Source of the DNA: Melieria omissa
Lineage: Eukaryota; Arthropoda; Insecta; Diptera; Ulidiidae
Assembly (NCBI GenBank): GCA_963971225.1
Contig: OZ020267.1
Span: 69,004,718-69,068,717 of the forward strand
Length of the DNA stretch: 64,000 bases
Reading direction: 5' to 3'
The notes below the pieces were generated by a model. That model worked only from the letters and a program-made list of their open reading frames with translations, was not told where the DNA came from and ran no database searches. The position numbers and the translations under genes are program-made. Position 1 is the stretch's first letter. Each line of letters starts with the position of its first letter. Shown here in pieces: positions 34,986 to 46,800 of this stretch.

Positions 34986-37340
34986 TGCTTTCTAAACCAC
35001 TGCTGAAAGCACAGTTACCAACTATATACCAACAAGCGAAAAAGCAGCTCCTTAACTCCTTTGTAGGTAGCTCTCGGGCTTACTACTGGACGTTTACCAA
35101 TCATTCCTCCCACCCCGATCTTACCAATGTAAACTTCCTGATTATCAACTAACTGGTTTTTACAAACTGAAATACCGTCAACTACGTTTCTGAGATCCCT
35201 TGCATCAACCCGTTGTATAAAATTAATTAACACAAATCGCACACCATTGCCACTCAAAGATCATTCAACCAATTCCCATCAAGCGTCATTCATTAGAACA
35301 TCGCCTTTTCCCCAATTCCAGTTACACGTAATGGCACTTTGGTACACTATAACAAAAAATCACATAAAAACATTACATTGACACATGTTTTTTGCACTTT
35401 TCTTTTGTGAACAGAAATTTTAAAGCAAACTTTAACCCATTTGCACTGCTGTACAGTTTCGGTTCAGAGTCCAACTAACCTTCGAGAGCGAACAAATTTA
35501 TTTATTTCTTGGACATTTTTCAGTAAATTGAAGGCCTAATTGATATCACTCGAGGATATTTGGTGAAAAAAGAAAGTGTGCAGAGAAAAAGGAAAATACT
35601 TTTTGTTGCCATTTCATTGCGTAGGCTTTTCGTTGTTGCTGCTTATCGCCGAAATTGCGCAAAAGGGTCAACATTATAGGCGAAAATGCCAGTGTGAGAT
35701 GTGTGAGTTTTGAGTTTTACATGTATAATAACAACAACAACAATAACAGCGACAACAACAACGAGTGGGAAAAGCACACACAAATTCGAATTTGAGTAAC
35801 TGAGGCGCGTACAGTGACCCAAATAAATTGAAAACATTTGCGATTTTTGCTTCTTCGTGTTCCTCGTCCGCCGTGTCGAAAATTTGAGGTTTGCATGCTG
35901 CAGTCTAAATACAAAAGAATAAATGGTCACACCGAAAATGATGTTATATGGGTTGGTACACATCAATATGGATGTGTGGCTGTGTGTGTGTGTGTGTGTT
36001 AGAATTAATGGTGTCATTGTGCTGTGTTGCGGTGCGCAGCTGCCAAGCAACAATGCGAAACACCTGTTCGCTATCACACAGCAGACAGCGGTGCTTGTTT
36101 GCGGGTGTCTGTGTTTGTGTGTGTGTACGTGTGAGCATATGTCAATGTGTGTGCGTTTCATTTTCCAATTTAAATTTTTTGTTTGTTTGCAAAAACTTTT
36201 TACTAAGGCAAAATGTGTCGGGGGTGAAAAAAGTTGGGCAAAAAAAAAATCAAGAAATTTAAAAAGATTTTGTGTGAAAAGGGAAAACTTTTTCACTTCC
36301 GTCTTTGGTAATCCTTTTGTTTTGTCTGTGGTGTAGCATAGCGAGCGGCAGACGAACAAGTGGCCAAAAAATGCCACTTTTGCAAACTTTTCACTCGAAT
36401 CTCGACGCTTCGGGCGTGCACCTGCGCTGTGTGCGGGCGCGTGTTGCGTATACGCCCGGATGGGCCGCGTTGCCAATAAAAGAAATTGCCACAAATGTCA
36501 ACAAAGCCATTGCGTGCTTGGTAGCCAATTGCGGAGCGATGGCATTTTGAGTTTTGTTGTTGTTATTATGATTGTTGTTTGCCATAATTCGTGGGTGTTT
36601 TCGGTTGTTGCATTCAAAGTGCCTCGACTGGTAGACACTGGGGAATCTGGACGCTCACTAGAGCGACGAGTGGAAGTTTTTGGGCTGTTTTTGCTTATTT
36701 TTGCAAGCTGTCAAAATTTTACTATAAACCAACAGTTTGTGCTTTATAAAATGCTCTTTTCTGGGTTTGCAAAATCGTTTTTTGTTGAATTTATTTACTC
36801 AACACATTTTCCGCAATCCCACTTACCCTGCCACTGCTACCCTTTTCATGTTATTTATCACTTTTGCCGTGCTTTATACGAATTTCTTGTTTTTTCTGAC
36901 ATGAAAAATATTTTTGAGACATTTTTTTCCTCGTACGAATTTCACCTAACTTTGCAAACTTCAAGTTCTGTTAGTTGGTTAGTCGCACTCAATGCTCGCT
37001 TATTTCGTTTTTTGTTGCAATTCAACAAATATCAAAGTTGTATTTGTAATTTGGCTGTGTGTTTGAGTGTTGAGTTGGTTTTTATAATACTTTGCGAAAA
37101 TTTTCCAAAACTTTTTAATTTGTTCTCAATGTGTAATTTTGATATTTTCTGCAGTTACCAATACGGATTTTCCGTTCGTCGTTGAGTAAGTTTATACTTG
37201 AGACTTTTACTTGCTAAGGATTAGTAAGTGGGGTGTTAAATTTGTTTGCCTGTAAAGTTAGGTTAGGTTCAAAGGAAGTTTGCGAAAACGTACGTTTTTC
37301 CATTCGGAGTTATGCTTCCTCCTGTTTAGTGCCATCTCTG
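34986..37340. other. Gene-less DNA with long orphan open frames
   Basis: Open frames of 283 codons (minus, 35643-36494) and 241 codons (plus, 36460-37185) overlap at their ends. The first is rich in simple-sequence residues (Thr-His runs over CA/TG tracts). The second is Phe-rich, reflecting T-rich DNA. Neither shows a domain that I recognise. TG tracts lie at 35978-35999. Confidence 0.45.
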
Positions 37341-38452
37341 TTTATTATTTATATTTTATTTTATTTTATTTTATTTTATTTTATTTTATTTTATTTTATT
37401 TTATTATATTTTAATTTATTTTATTTAATTTTTTTAATTTATTTTATTTTATTTTATTTTATTTTATTTTATTTTATTTTATTTTATTTTATGATATTTT
37501 ATTTTATTTTATTTTATTTTATTTTATTTTATTTTATTTTATTTTATTTTATTTTATTTTATTTTATTTTATTTTAATTTATTTTATTTAATTTTTTTAA
37601 TTTATTTTATTTTATTTTATTTTATTTGATTTTATTTTGTTTTATTTTATTATATTTTATTTAATTTTGTTTAATTTTATTTAATTTTATTTAATTCTAT
37701 TTAATTTTATTTTATTTTATTTTATTTTATTTTATGTTATTTTATTTTATTTTATTTTATTTTATTTTATTTTATTTTATTTTATTTTATTTTATTTTAT
37801 TTTATTTTATTTTATTTGATTTTATTTTGTTTTATTTTATTTTATTTTATTTTATTTTATTTTATTTTATTTTATTTTATTTTATTTTATTTTATTTTAT
37901 TTTATTTTATTTTATTTTATTTTATTTTATTATATTTTAATTTATTTTATTTAATTTTTTTTAATTTATTTTATTTTATTATATTTTAATTTATTTTATT
38001 TAATTTTTTTTAATTTATTTTATTTTATTTTATTTTATTTTATTTTATTTTATTTTATTTTATTTTATTTTATTTTATTTTATTTTATTTTATTTTATTT
38101 TATTTTATTTTATTTTATTTTATTTCATTGTATTTTATTTTATTTTATTGTATTTTATTTTATTTTATTTTATTTTATTTTATTTTATTTTATTTTATTT
38201 TATTTTATTTTATTTTATTTTATTTTATTTTATTTTATTTTATTTTAGTTTATTTTATTTTATTTTATTTTATTTTATTTTATTTTATTTTATTTTATTT
38301 TATTTTATTTTATTTTATTTTATTTTATTTTATTTTATTTTAATTTCTTTTGTTTTGTTTTATTTTATTTTATTTTATTTTATTTTATTTTATTTTATTT
38401 TATTTTATTTTATTTTATTTTATTATTTTTTATTTTATTTTATTAAATTAAA
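37341..38452. repeat. (TTTTA)n pentamer array with variant cassettes
   Basis: About 1.1 kb of TTTTA units. A variant block TTAATTTATTTTATTTAATT recurs near 37411, 37574, 37937 and 37986. Another variant, TTTGATTTTATTTTGTTTTA, recurs at about 37625 and 37815. So longer segments were duplicated on top of the pentamer. The long FILFY open frames are artefacts. Confidence 0.96.
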
Positions 38453-39125
38453 TTTTTAGCTCAGTATTTACTTAGCGATTAGAATTCAGTGTATCCCCTT
38501 TTTTGTGAGAACAATCGTCTATTTCGAGGTAGACTTTTTATAAATTTCCAATCTGTGGCAGAAAACTTTGCTTGGATTGGATTGGATTTTTGGCTCCGTT
38601 TAGAATTCAATTGACCTTTATTTTGTTTGAGAGAACAATCGTCTTTCTCGAGTTAGAATTTCTAGAAACTTTCAATGAGTGGCGGAAAATTTCGTTAGTA
38701 AATTTATGGCTTAGTATTTTCATAGCGATTCGAATTTAATTGATCCTCTTTTTGGGAGAACAATCGCCTTTCTCGAATAGGAATTTTAAGAAACTTTCAA
38801 TCAGCGGTGGAAACTGAGATGAGAAAATTTTCAGCCCAGTACTTTCATAGCGATTCGAATTCAATTGGTGTTTCTTTTGTCAGAACAATCACCTCTTTTG
38901 AGTAAAAGTTTCTAGAAACTTTCAATCAATGGTAGAAAATTTTGTATGTAAATGTTTCAATCAGATTTTTCAAAGCCATTAGAATTAGATTATCCTCTTT
39001 TTGTAAGAAGAATCGTCTTTTTCAAGATGTAATTTCTATAAACTTTCAATTAGCGGATGAAAACTTTGCAATGAGATTTTTGGTTCCATACTTTCACAGC
39101 AATTAGGATTAAAGTTTCAAGTAAG
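38453..39125. repeat. Tandem repeat, 125 bp x 5
   Basis: The anchor ACAATC recurs at 38511, 38635, 38760, 38885 and (as AGAATC) 39010: steps 124, 125, 125, 125. Each unit also has CATAGCGATTCGAATT and AAACTTTCAATCA segments. Copies are moderately diverged. Confidence 0.88.
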
Positions 39126-41577
39126 CTCCACTCAATTAATCAAATCAATTCAAGTCCAATGCTGTTTCATAATATACTCTTTCATAGATAAAATCGCTAC
39201 AACTAATCAACATTATGGCTTTAAAATTCCACATTATTGTCAAACATTGTTGGAGCCCAAGATGCCAAATTTAATTGAGAAAAATTGTAAATTATTTACA
39301 ACAACAATTGTGACAAAGACATCAAATCAATTTGCTACTCAAGGGATACACAAAATGACTTCCGCTACAAACAGATTGCTTCAAATGATTTTAATATTTT
39401 AAGACCACTTAATTATAAATAAATAAAAACAGCAACAACAAGAATTTAACATCCGTTGTAATAAACGTAACAAACAAGGAAATCAAATCCTTTGATAACA
39501 GTGCAGCGCAATTTGGACAAAGTCAGACAAAGATGGCTACAGCAACAACAACAACAACAAAACAACAATAACGACAGTATGATTGCGAATGAAAGCAACT
39601 TGCGTGCTTGATTGAATTTGCCGCACATGTTGCGCGCCTGCTCGCGCCACACGCTACAAAATGGCGCGCGCCTGTCGTCGGCGAGTTGGTTGGTTGGTCT
39701 GCCTGTTGGCTGCCAAACCAGCGTCTGCTGGCTGTTCTCGGTCTGTGCGTTTTTGTTGAGTTGGTTTTGTTTTTTGACGGTGATTCGGTGATTGCGATAA
39801 TTTTGTCAACAACAAATAACAACAACAACAATAGCAACGATATAATGGCAACAATAATCACAGCAGCAACAAGCAAACAAATGGCAACAATTTGCAATGG
39901 GCGAAAGTAGCGAACAAAAAAAAATATACAGCGGCAAACTGTGCCGAGTAGCAAACTATTGTCGGTGAGCGGTTGGAGGGGTGAGGGGTATGGAAAGTGA
40001 GCAGTGCCGCTGTGCCCGGACCCGCAGGCTATGGCCAACGCTCAGACTAAGAGACCAGAGTTGCTGCCTAGGTTTTTGCTGACAAATCTTGTTGCCGGTC
40101 TGTGAAGTCTGCGAAGGAAGTGGGGCGTGGTGAAAGTAAGTGCGCGCTTTGCTTCAAGGCAACTGACTTTTGGCAAATTTCCACGCTTTTGCCATTCAAT
40201 AATAGAGGCTGAAATGTTGTAGAAGGGGTCAGAAAAGAGTGAGCAACCGTTGAGCATTGAGTTTTGTCGTTTGTTGAAAGAGGTTAGGGCGAAGCAAATG
40301 TTTGTTGTTGACTGTAAAGTTGGCTATTATGACAGTAGGTGGAGGCCAGAAGCAACGCTGCGCCAGGTGAAGGGAAGGTGTAGACGTGGTTGAGTTTACC
40401 AGTGTGTGTGTGTGTGTGTGAAGCGGCTATAATTGTGCTTTTAATGTTTTGCCGTCTATCCATTGAACTCTTCACCACTCCTGCCTTCGTCTTTCAGCAG
40501 CCACTCATATTTCAGTCACAGCTGTTGGGACATTTTTTGAAGCGTAACGTTTAATAATTTTCTACGCTTCACGCATTTCGCTCGTTTGTGGCTCTTTGCC
40601 TGCTTAAAGCACCGCCAACGCATGCGTCTGTGGTGGAATGGGGGGAGTGTAAGGGGTAAGGCCCCCCCACCACCAATTTCTGTGACTAATGAATGGCGAA
40701 AAAGTGTCACAGCCGCTTGGTGCAAATTGCCATGCCGCATGCCGCATGCGGCACGTCAACGCACAGCGCCCATAAATGGCTAATAGACGGCAGTCGCGAC
40801 AGTCGTTGTAATGAATTTGACTGTGTGACTGGATGCTTGATTGGTTGGCCAACTGTGGTCGGCCGCTTGTTTGGCTGTTTGGTTCGTTGACTGGTTGATG
40901 ATGTTGGTGTGCCGGTTGGCCGATTGTGCTGCTTGAATGCACAAATGGCGTTGCCACACAAAATTAAATACGCGCAGGCAATGAACGATTGTTGTTGCTG
41001 TTGCTGTTGTTATTGTTGATTTTGTTAAAAAGCGAATTTAATGAAAAGTTTTGCGTTTCACATTTCTCATGGCGTCAGTGCTGGCAGTCGCTGCTGGTTG
41101 TAGGGAGAGGCGGGGGAAAAGTTGAGGAAGTGAGTTAAGTTGGTTGCTACGCTTCGCGCGGTTTCCTCATTTATTTCAATTTATTTCATCAGTGGCTACT
41201 TAAGTTGAAGGCGTTGTTTTTTTTTGTTGCTCTTTTTTTTGAACTGAAGCAGCGGAGGAGGGAGTTGGTTTGAAACTTGTAGGCTTAATTGCCTCAAAGC
41301 ATTGACGAAATGTATTCGTGGCGCGGCCAGTTGTCGGAGCTGCCTTCAAAGACATTCTTGGCATTGTAATTTGGATTGATTTTATTGTTGTTGTTATTGT
41401 TATGTTGTTGTTGCTGTTTTTTCGTGCATACTTGTGCAAAGTTGTATACGTTGTATGTGTTGTATAAGAATCGATTTTAGCTGGTTACACAATTTTTGAG
41501 TTCAATATAATTTAAAACTATATTTTTTTACACACAATTTTTGTAACAAACAGATATTTTGAGGAGTTTGAAAACTC
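39126..41577. other. Gene-less DNA
   Basis: Contains CAA/TTG runs (39541-39570, 39815-39835, 40990-41015) and a TG tract at 40402-40421. Open frames overlap on both strands over 39520-40960 without recognised domains. Confidence 0.5.
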
Positions 41578-41885
41578 TTAAACCCTCTTCAGTATATCTG
41601 TGGTCATATGGAAGAGTAACTTAAGTCGACATAAGAGAATTGAGGTATTGTTGAGTTTGGAGCTTTATAGCAGTCCTGACGCTTAAATGTATTTCATCCG
41701 ATTTGAAAAATCCTGTCCTTTAACAATATTATGTGTGTTTACTTCTAATCTCAAGTCTTTTGAAAGAACCATCCATTAGTCAGAACAATTTATGTGTGCA
41801 TGGTTTTCAAACTTCAATTTTCGACTTAAGCTACTCTTCCATATGGCCACAAATATGTTTTGGTTTGATTGTTGTTGTTGTTAAA
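41578..41885. mobile_element. Inverted-repeat MITE candidate at TTAA
   Basis: The arms 41600-41629 and 41821-41850 are inverted copies matching at 28 of 30 positions (GTGG(T/C)CATATGGAAGAGTA ...). The loop is 191 bp. TTAA at 41578-41581 followed by ACCCTCTTCAGTATATCT lies outside the left arm and resembles the 28857 repeat. A TTAA also lies outside the right arm, near 41881. No coding capacity was found. Confidence 0.55.
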
Positions 41886-42119
41886 TGATAAGTTTGAAGT
41901 GTTTGTGTTGTTACTTTTTTCTGATTTTATAATTTTCATTGCACCTTCTTTCAATTATTATTGTGTTGTTGTAACTACAACTTTTAATGCGTTTTTTATT
42001 ATTCGTAACCGATATGAAACAATACGCAGTAGTTTAGATAGATTTTGAAAACATCTGAGGCGCCCGGTTGAATGATCCTCGTATCAGTGTTGCCAGACTT
42101 GCTCCTAAATCTAATAAAA

Positions 42120-42720
42120 CTGAAATTTCCTCCCAAAAATAAAAAAAAATATAAAAAAATCTCCTCAATTTTTTTTAATATTATTTGTCATTATAAACTA
42201 AAGAATTACTAAACTAAAAAACTAAAGAACTCCTAAAAAACTCATAAAAAATTAAAATATTAAAAAAAAAATTAATTTCCTCCTAAAAATGAAAAAATTG
42301 CCTACATTTTTTAAGTATCTTTGTCATTATAAGCTAAAGAATTAAACTCCTCATAAAAATTAAAATATATTAAAAAAAAATTAATTTCCTCCTAAAAATT
42401 AAAAAAATTTCCTAAATTTTTTAAGTATTTCTTTGTCATTATAAACTAACGAATTAAACTTCTCCTAAAAAAAATTAAAATATATTAGAAAAACTTATTT
42501 TCTCCTAAAAATTAAAAAAATTCCTTAATTTTTTTTTTAATATTTCTTTGTAATTATAAATTAAAGAATTAAACTCCTCATAAAAAAATTAAAATGTACA
42601 AAAAAACTAAAATTTCCTCCTAAAAATTAAAAAATCCGCAACATTTAAAAAAATATTTTTTTGAAATTAAAAACTAAACAATTAAACTCCTCATAAAAAA
42701 TTTAAATGTATTATTTTTTT
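42120..42720. repeat. AT-rich tandem array, about 113 bp x 5
   Basis: The segment CATTATAAACTAAAGAATTA and its variants start near 42189, 42325, 42437, 42552 and 42665. Each copy continues with AAACTCCTCATAAAAA and AATTTCCTCCTAAAAA. The array lies within the CAGTGTT element. Confidence 0.8.
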
Positions 42721-42751
42721 ATTGCAGCCTCTTTATTCATTCGGCTTCAGC

Positions 42752-43012
42752 TTAACCCTTATTCTCATACCCAAACTTACTAACGTCGTTTGGCACCCGG
42801 GGTACCCGGGTACCCATTTCATGAAATTTTTAAGTTTTCAATATTTTGTTAATTAAAAAAACAAAATTTTTTAAATATATGATTTGTTCGCTTTTCACCT
42901 AAATAACGAGGATCCGGAAGGTAAAAAAAAAATTTTCATTATTTGTCAGTTTTTTTCACGAAAATACATCGCAGTGGGCACCCGGGTACCCGGGTATGAG
43001 AATAAGGGTTAA
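42752..43012. mobile_element. piggyBac-type MITE, 253 bp, TTAA flanks
   Basis: A TTAA on each side (42752-42755, 43009-43012) bounds a 253-bp element. Its first 17 bases, CCCTTATTCTCATACCC (42756-42772), are a perfect inverted copy of its last 17 (42992-43008). TTAA duplication plus CCC ends is characteristic of the piggyBac superfamily. Just inside each end lies a GC-rich palindrome built from GGTACCCGGGTACC, in an otherwise AT-rich element. There is no open frame, so movement would need a transposase from elsewhere. The perfect ends and TTAA point to a recent insertion. Confidence 0.9.
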
Positions 43013-43170
43013 CAAAAACTTAACACAAACAAAACAAAAAATTCAGGTCAGCATGAAATTCAGTTCTCTACACTTCCTTAATTCAATGCATAAATTATAC
43101 ACTTTGAAGCATAAAGTTTAATTAACTTCAATTGGACACTTTCGCTGTCAATATTCAATGGTGTCAAATG

Positions 43171-43768
43171 TATAGGGTGTTTTTTTTAGAGGTATAGAAC
43201 TTCGAATTGAAATAAAACACAAGAAAATCGTTTTAATGTCCATCAATTTGGCTTTATTGGAAGGATAATTTTATGCCATTAATGTTTAAATATGATTTCG
43301 GGCATGTGGCCGCCGCGGCTGGCTCGAATAAAGCCAATTCTACAGGTCCAATTTTCAGTTGATGGACAAAGCTCCAATTGCTCTGCACGGTGGCGAATCG
43401 ATTCATTCGGGTCCTCTTCAACATTTTGCTCTACAGCGGCAATTGTTTCTTCGGTGCGCACTGTTCGACGTCTCTGCGGATGCGTATTATCGTATACAGT
43501 AAACGTAGTGCGAAAACGACCCATGGTTAACCGAATTAATTGCTCTGATGGACGATTATGTCGACCATAAAATGGATACTTCGCGAACTGAACCATTATT
43601 TTCGAAATAAATTTGCCCGATTTGCAAGCGTTGTTCTTTTGTCAACCTGTTCATGATGAAATGGCAAACCAAACTGAACATAAATGACATTAGAGTTGCC
43701 AGATTTGACCACAAAATGCCAGGTTTATCTCTATTCGAAAAACAAACCTCTAAAAAAAACACCCTATA
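43171..43768 (-). mobile_element. Internally deleted mariner relative with perfect termini
   Basis: Left 43171-43193 and right 43746-43768 are perfect 23-bp inverted copies including a TA on each edge; the end reads TAGGGTGTTTTTTTTAGAGG. TA duplication and this end point to the Tc1/mariner superfamily group whose transposase carries a DUF4817-type helix-turn-helix. The roughly 594-bp element keeps both ends and parts of the transposase gene on the minus strand, but has lost the catalytic middle, so it is non-autonomous. It lies within the CAGTGTT element. Confidence 0.88.
43279..43655 (-). pseudogene. Transposase remnant: N-terminal HTH joined to C-terminal tail
   Basis: The minus strand begins with MNRLTKEQRLQIGQIYFENN (from 43652). 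It then shifts frame and continues as YGRHNRPSEQLIRLTM, TVRTEETIAAVEQNVEEDP and IRHRAEQLELCPST. This is the DUF4817-type helix-turn-helix head of this transposase family. It passes without a stop into ENWTCRIGFIRASRGGHMPE, which matches the extreme C-terminus of the same family. The DDE catalytic domain in between is absent. The joint is in frame and gives a 105-codon open frame (43596-43279). The frameshift near 43580 disconnects the natural start. Confidence 0.85.
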
Positions 43769-43882
43769 TTACCATCAAAATCTCCTAAACTTTCCCCTAA
43801 ACAATTCTTCCTCCTAAAAATTCTCCTAAAAGGCCAAAAATATCCTAAGTCTAGGAGGAAATCTCCAGATCTGGTAACACTG

Positions 43883-46800
43883 TATCTACTCAGATATAAT
43901 CTTCCATTTCGCGAGGAAACAAACCACACTCATTGAGCAGAACCGCAAAACGAAATAAGAAAAAGAAAAACCATCAAAAGGCAAAAAAAAATATGAAATA
44001 TAAAAAATATAAATAAAAAAATATTCAGCAAAAATCAATATTTCTTCTTTATATTAGTTCTCTATTATTCGATTTTATTTTAAATTTTTATGTGATTTCT
44101 GCTACTTTCAATCTATGTACCTTCCTGTTTTCATTCTATGCTCATTTCCTTCTAATTCCCTTCTACATAGAAAATCATTTTCAAATTTTTTCTTCTTCCC
44201 CATTTACTTGTTCTTTCTTGACTACTTCGATATTCATTGCCTTCTGTTTTTTTTATTTTTCTTGTATTTGTTGCTCTTCCTGTCAAGATTTCTCCTCCTC
44301 CATTCCTACTCCGCATTCCAACTTCAACGCTTTCTCATCAACTTCCTTCCGTCTTTCCCCCAACTTCGCGCCAACGCCCACAAGTATTTCTTATTTCACT
44401 TCTTGTTGTATTTGTTTGGCATACAGTTTATTATTGTTGCTGTGCGCTCGTTTGTCTGTCTGCGCCTTTTCGTGCTCGACCTCGCTGTCGTTGTCGTTGC
44501 TTTTGCATTTTTGACGTGCAAATATTTTCGAGTTAATTATGCTGGAATTTCTGCAACGTGATCGTCATGGAAATTGGTAGCGGTGTCAGTGTTGTTATTG
44601 TTGTTGCTATTATTTTTGGTTTTGCGTTAACAAATCTACCAGAGTGCTCACCCCAACGATTTTTGAATGTGTGTTTGCGTATTTTTGCGAGCGTTGATGC
44701 GTTGTTGTTATTTATTTTTCTAGCCGATTATTAAGCGAGAATTTGAGGAATTTTGTTACAAAATAATGAAAAAATAAAAAATTAAAAAAAATAAAATAAA
44801 AATACTGCTTGCTAGAAAAATGTGCTACATTACGGCAATTTGTGAGTTTAGTTCGGTTTTATTGCCATTCTTCGATGTGAAATTGTTGCCAGTTTGTTGT
44901 TGTTGTTGTGCGGTATTTGCGGCATGGGATTTGTTTGTTCTTTAAAAGCTTAAAATTGCTGGCATAGGTGAATGAGCGCAGGAGCAGAAATTTAGAAGTA
45001 AGTTGCTCTGTGTGTGTGTGTGTGTGTAGGTGTCTGCAGTAATTCAATCAACTTGAATTTGTTTTGGTTGAAAACAAAAGACCTCTACTCAGCTATGGCA
45101 ACGCATGTCTGTTATTTTGTACAATGATCTGTTGAGGCAATGCTTCAATTGAAGCGAAGAAGTGGTGAAATTGAACAGCGGTCAAATGCACAAATTGTTG
45201 TTGTATTTAGGCAACGTAATGCAATTAACTTCTGGCTCTGCTCTGGCAATGTTGAACTGGATTTTAATGATGTTTTATGCGCTTATAATGAAGTCTGGCC
45301 GTTGCAACAGTCAGCTGTGCATTTAACTTGGTTCACACATGAATCACACACACACACACACACGCACACATAAAATTGCATTAGTATCCTGTTCTATGGC
45401 TAATTGAGCGCCAATTTGTGCCAAGCAGCCAGCTCGAATGCATAACAGCGACACGTTGTCCATGCGGCGGCCGAGAGTGGACCGTAAGCCACACTAAGCA
45501 CAGCTCGTGATTAGCCTTGAACATGATTTGCCGCCAACTGATTGGACTGTTTACTAGCACTGTGTGCGCTCGAAGGACACTCACGCACTTTTGGGCCACG
45601 CGGCAGACAACTGGACCGAGGCGTTGAAGATATATAAAAGCAATACGTCTGCGCCATAAACAAAAGCGGTTACAATTTTGTAATTTAAATGCAAATTGAC
45701 GGTCAAATGACAAACACTGCAATTAACGTGTGCAAGGCCAAAAGTGTGCGAGTGTGTGGGAGGAGGAAATTCTGGCACAGGTAACTGCTAGCGTTGGCGT
45801 GTTGACGGCAAAGCGGCCATTAAAACACCAATCAGCACAACAACAGCAACAACAATAAGTAGAACAATAATGGCAAGAAATCGCTTTGGTGCGTTGTTGC
45901 TGCTGCAACCGCATGGCGGCTGACAGCGGCAGCACACGAGTGATTTCTTTGGGGCGCAATAATGACGCATGATGGGAATATGCAAAGTAACAATAACAAC
46001 AACAACAACAACAACAATATACACCTTCAAAAAAGCAACACCAAAAGACAGTAAGCAACTTACAAATAAATGCGAAATACAAAAAAATGCAGATCAGGCG
46101 CAGTCAGTTGAGGCCAACGAGAGCTCGGGGTATTGTATACTCAAACCCCCTTTGTGCAGCTCCCCTCTCTCTCTTTCTCCTACACTCTCGACCCGCCGGA
46201 ATTGGCCGTACACGCCGCATAATGAAGCAACATGGAATGCGAAATTCAGCGCTCGACCTCGACCGTTGAAACAAAACCAAACAGACACAGCCATCGAAAA
46301 TAATAAAAAAAAGAAAATACATAAACAAAAAACAAAAAGAAACAAGCAGCAACAACCACAACGACAACGACAACAATAAGCACGCCCCATTGAAAATGTT
46401 GCGTTAAAAATTCGCATGCGGCACACAAACCGCCCACCAATCAAGCGAACATGTGTCAAAAGCTGCGGCGACGCTGTGCAGCGAAAGCGGACAGGAACAA
46501 AAAATATATATGTATATGTATATATATGTATATGTATATTAAAAGCAACAACAACAAATACAATAAAATAAAACAAAAGTAATACCAACAAAAATTTGGC
46601 AAAGCATACGAAAAGTGTGAATGTGAGTTTCGCCAAGGCTCTCCTCAACAAAAACCGGGTAATTGGGAAATATTTCTTTGGCCATTGCTGACGTTGTTGC
46701 TGTCTTTGTTGGTGCGCGCGCTGAGGTGACGAAAACGGTAAAAAGGGCTAATTATGTTAATTAATGACTGTCAAAGAACAAGCGAGCTGATTCATTAGGC

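Larger units (their letters stand above)
42085..43882. mobile_element. Terminal-inverted-repeat element hosting two nested insertions
   Basis: The left end CAGTGTTGCCAGA (42085-42097) and right end TCTGGTAACACTG (43870-43882) are inverted copies with one mismatch. Both sides are flanked by TAT. Inner sequence on both sides repeats CTCCTAAAA-type words, supporting one element. It contains an expanded tandem array (about 42120-42720), a TTAA MITE and a mariner relative. The CAG(T)G(T)TGCCA end resembles hAT termini, but no 8-bp duplication was found, so the superfamily is open. Confidence 0.5.

Noticed and set aside
35015..35257. 80-codon minus frame with protein-like composition (MSGNGVRFVL...)
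   Set aside because: No domain recognised, no splice context, and it sits just right of the satellite array; too little to call a gene.
35643..36494. 283-codon minus open frame
   Set aside because: Contains Thr-His runs over CA/TG microsatellites and AT-driven residues; no domain seen.
37233..38459. FILFY-repeat open frames
   Set aside because: Readout of the TTTTA pentamer arrays (also at 16817-17005).
45632..45640. TATA-like ATATAAAAG
   Set aside because: No initiator at the expected distance and no recognisable transcript downstream.
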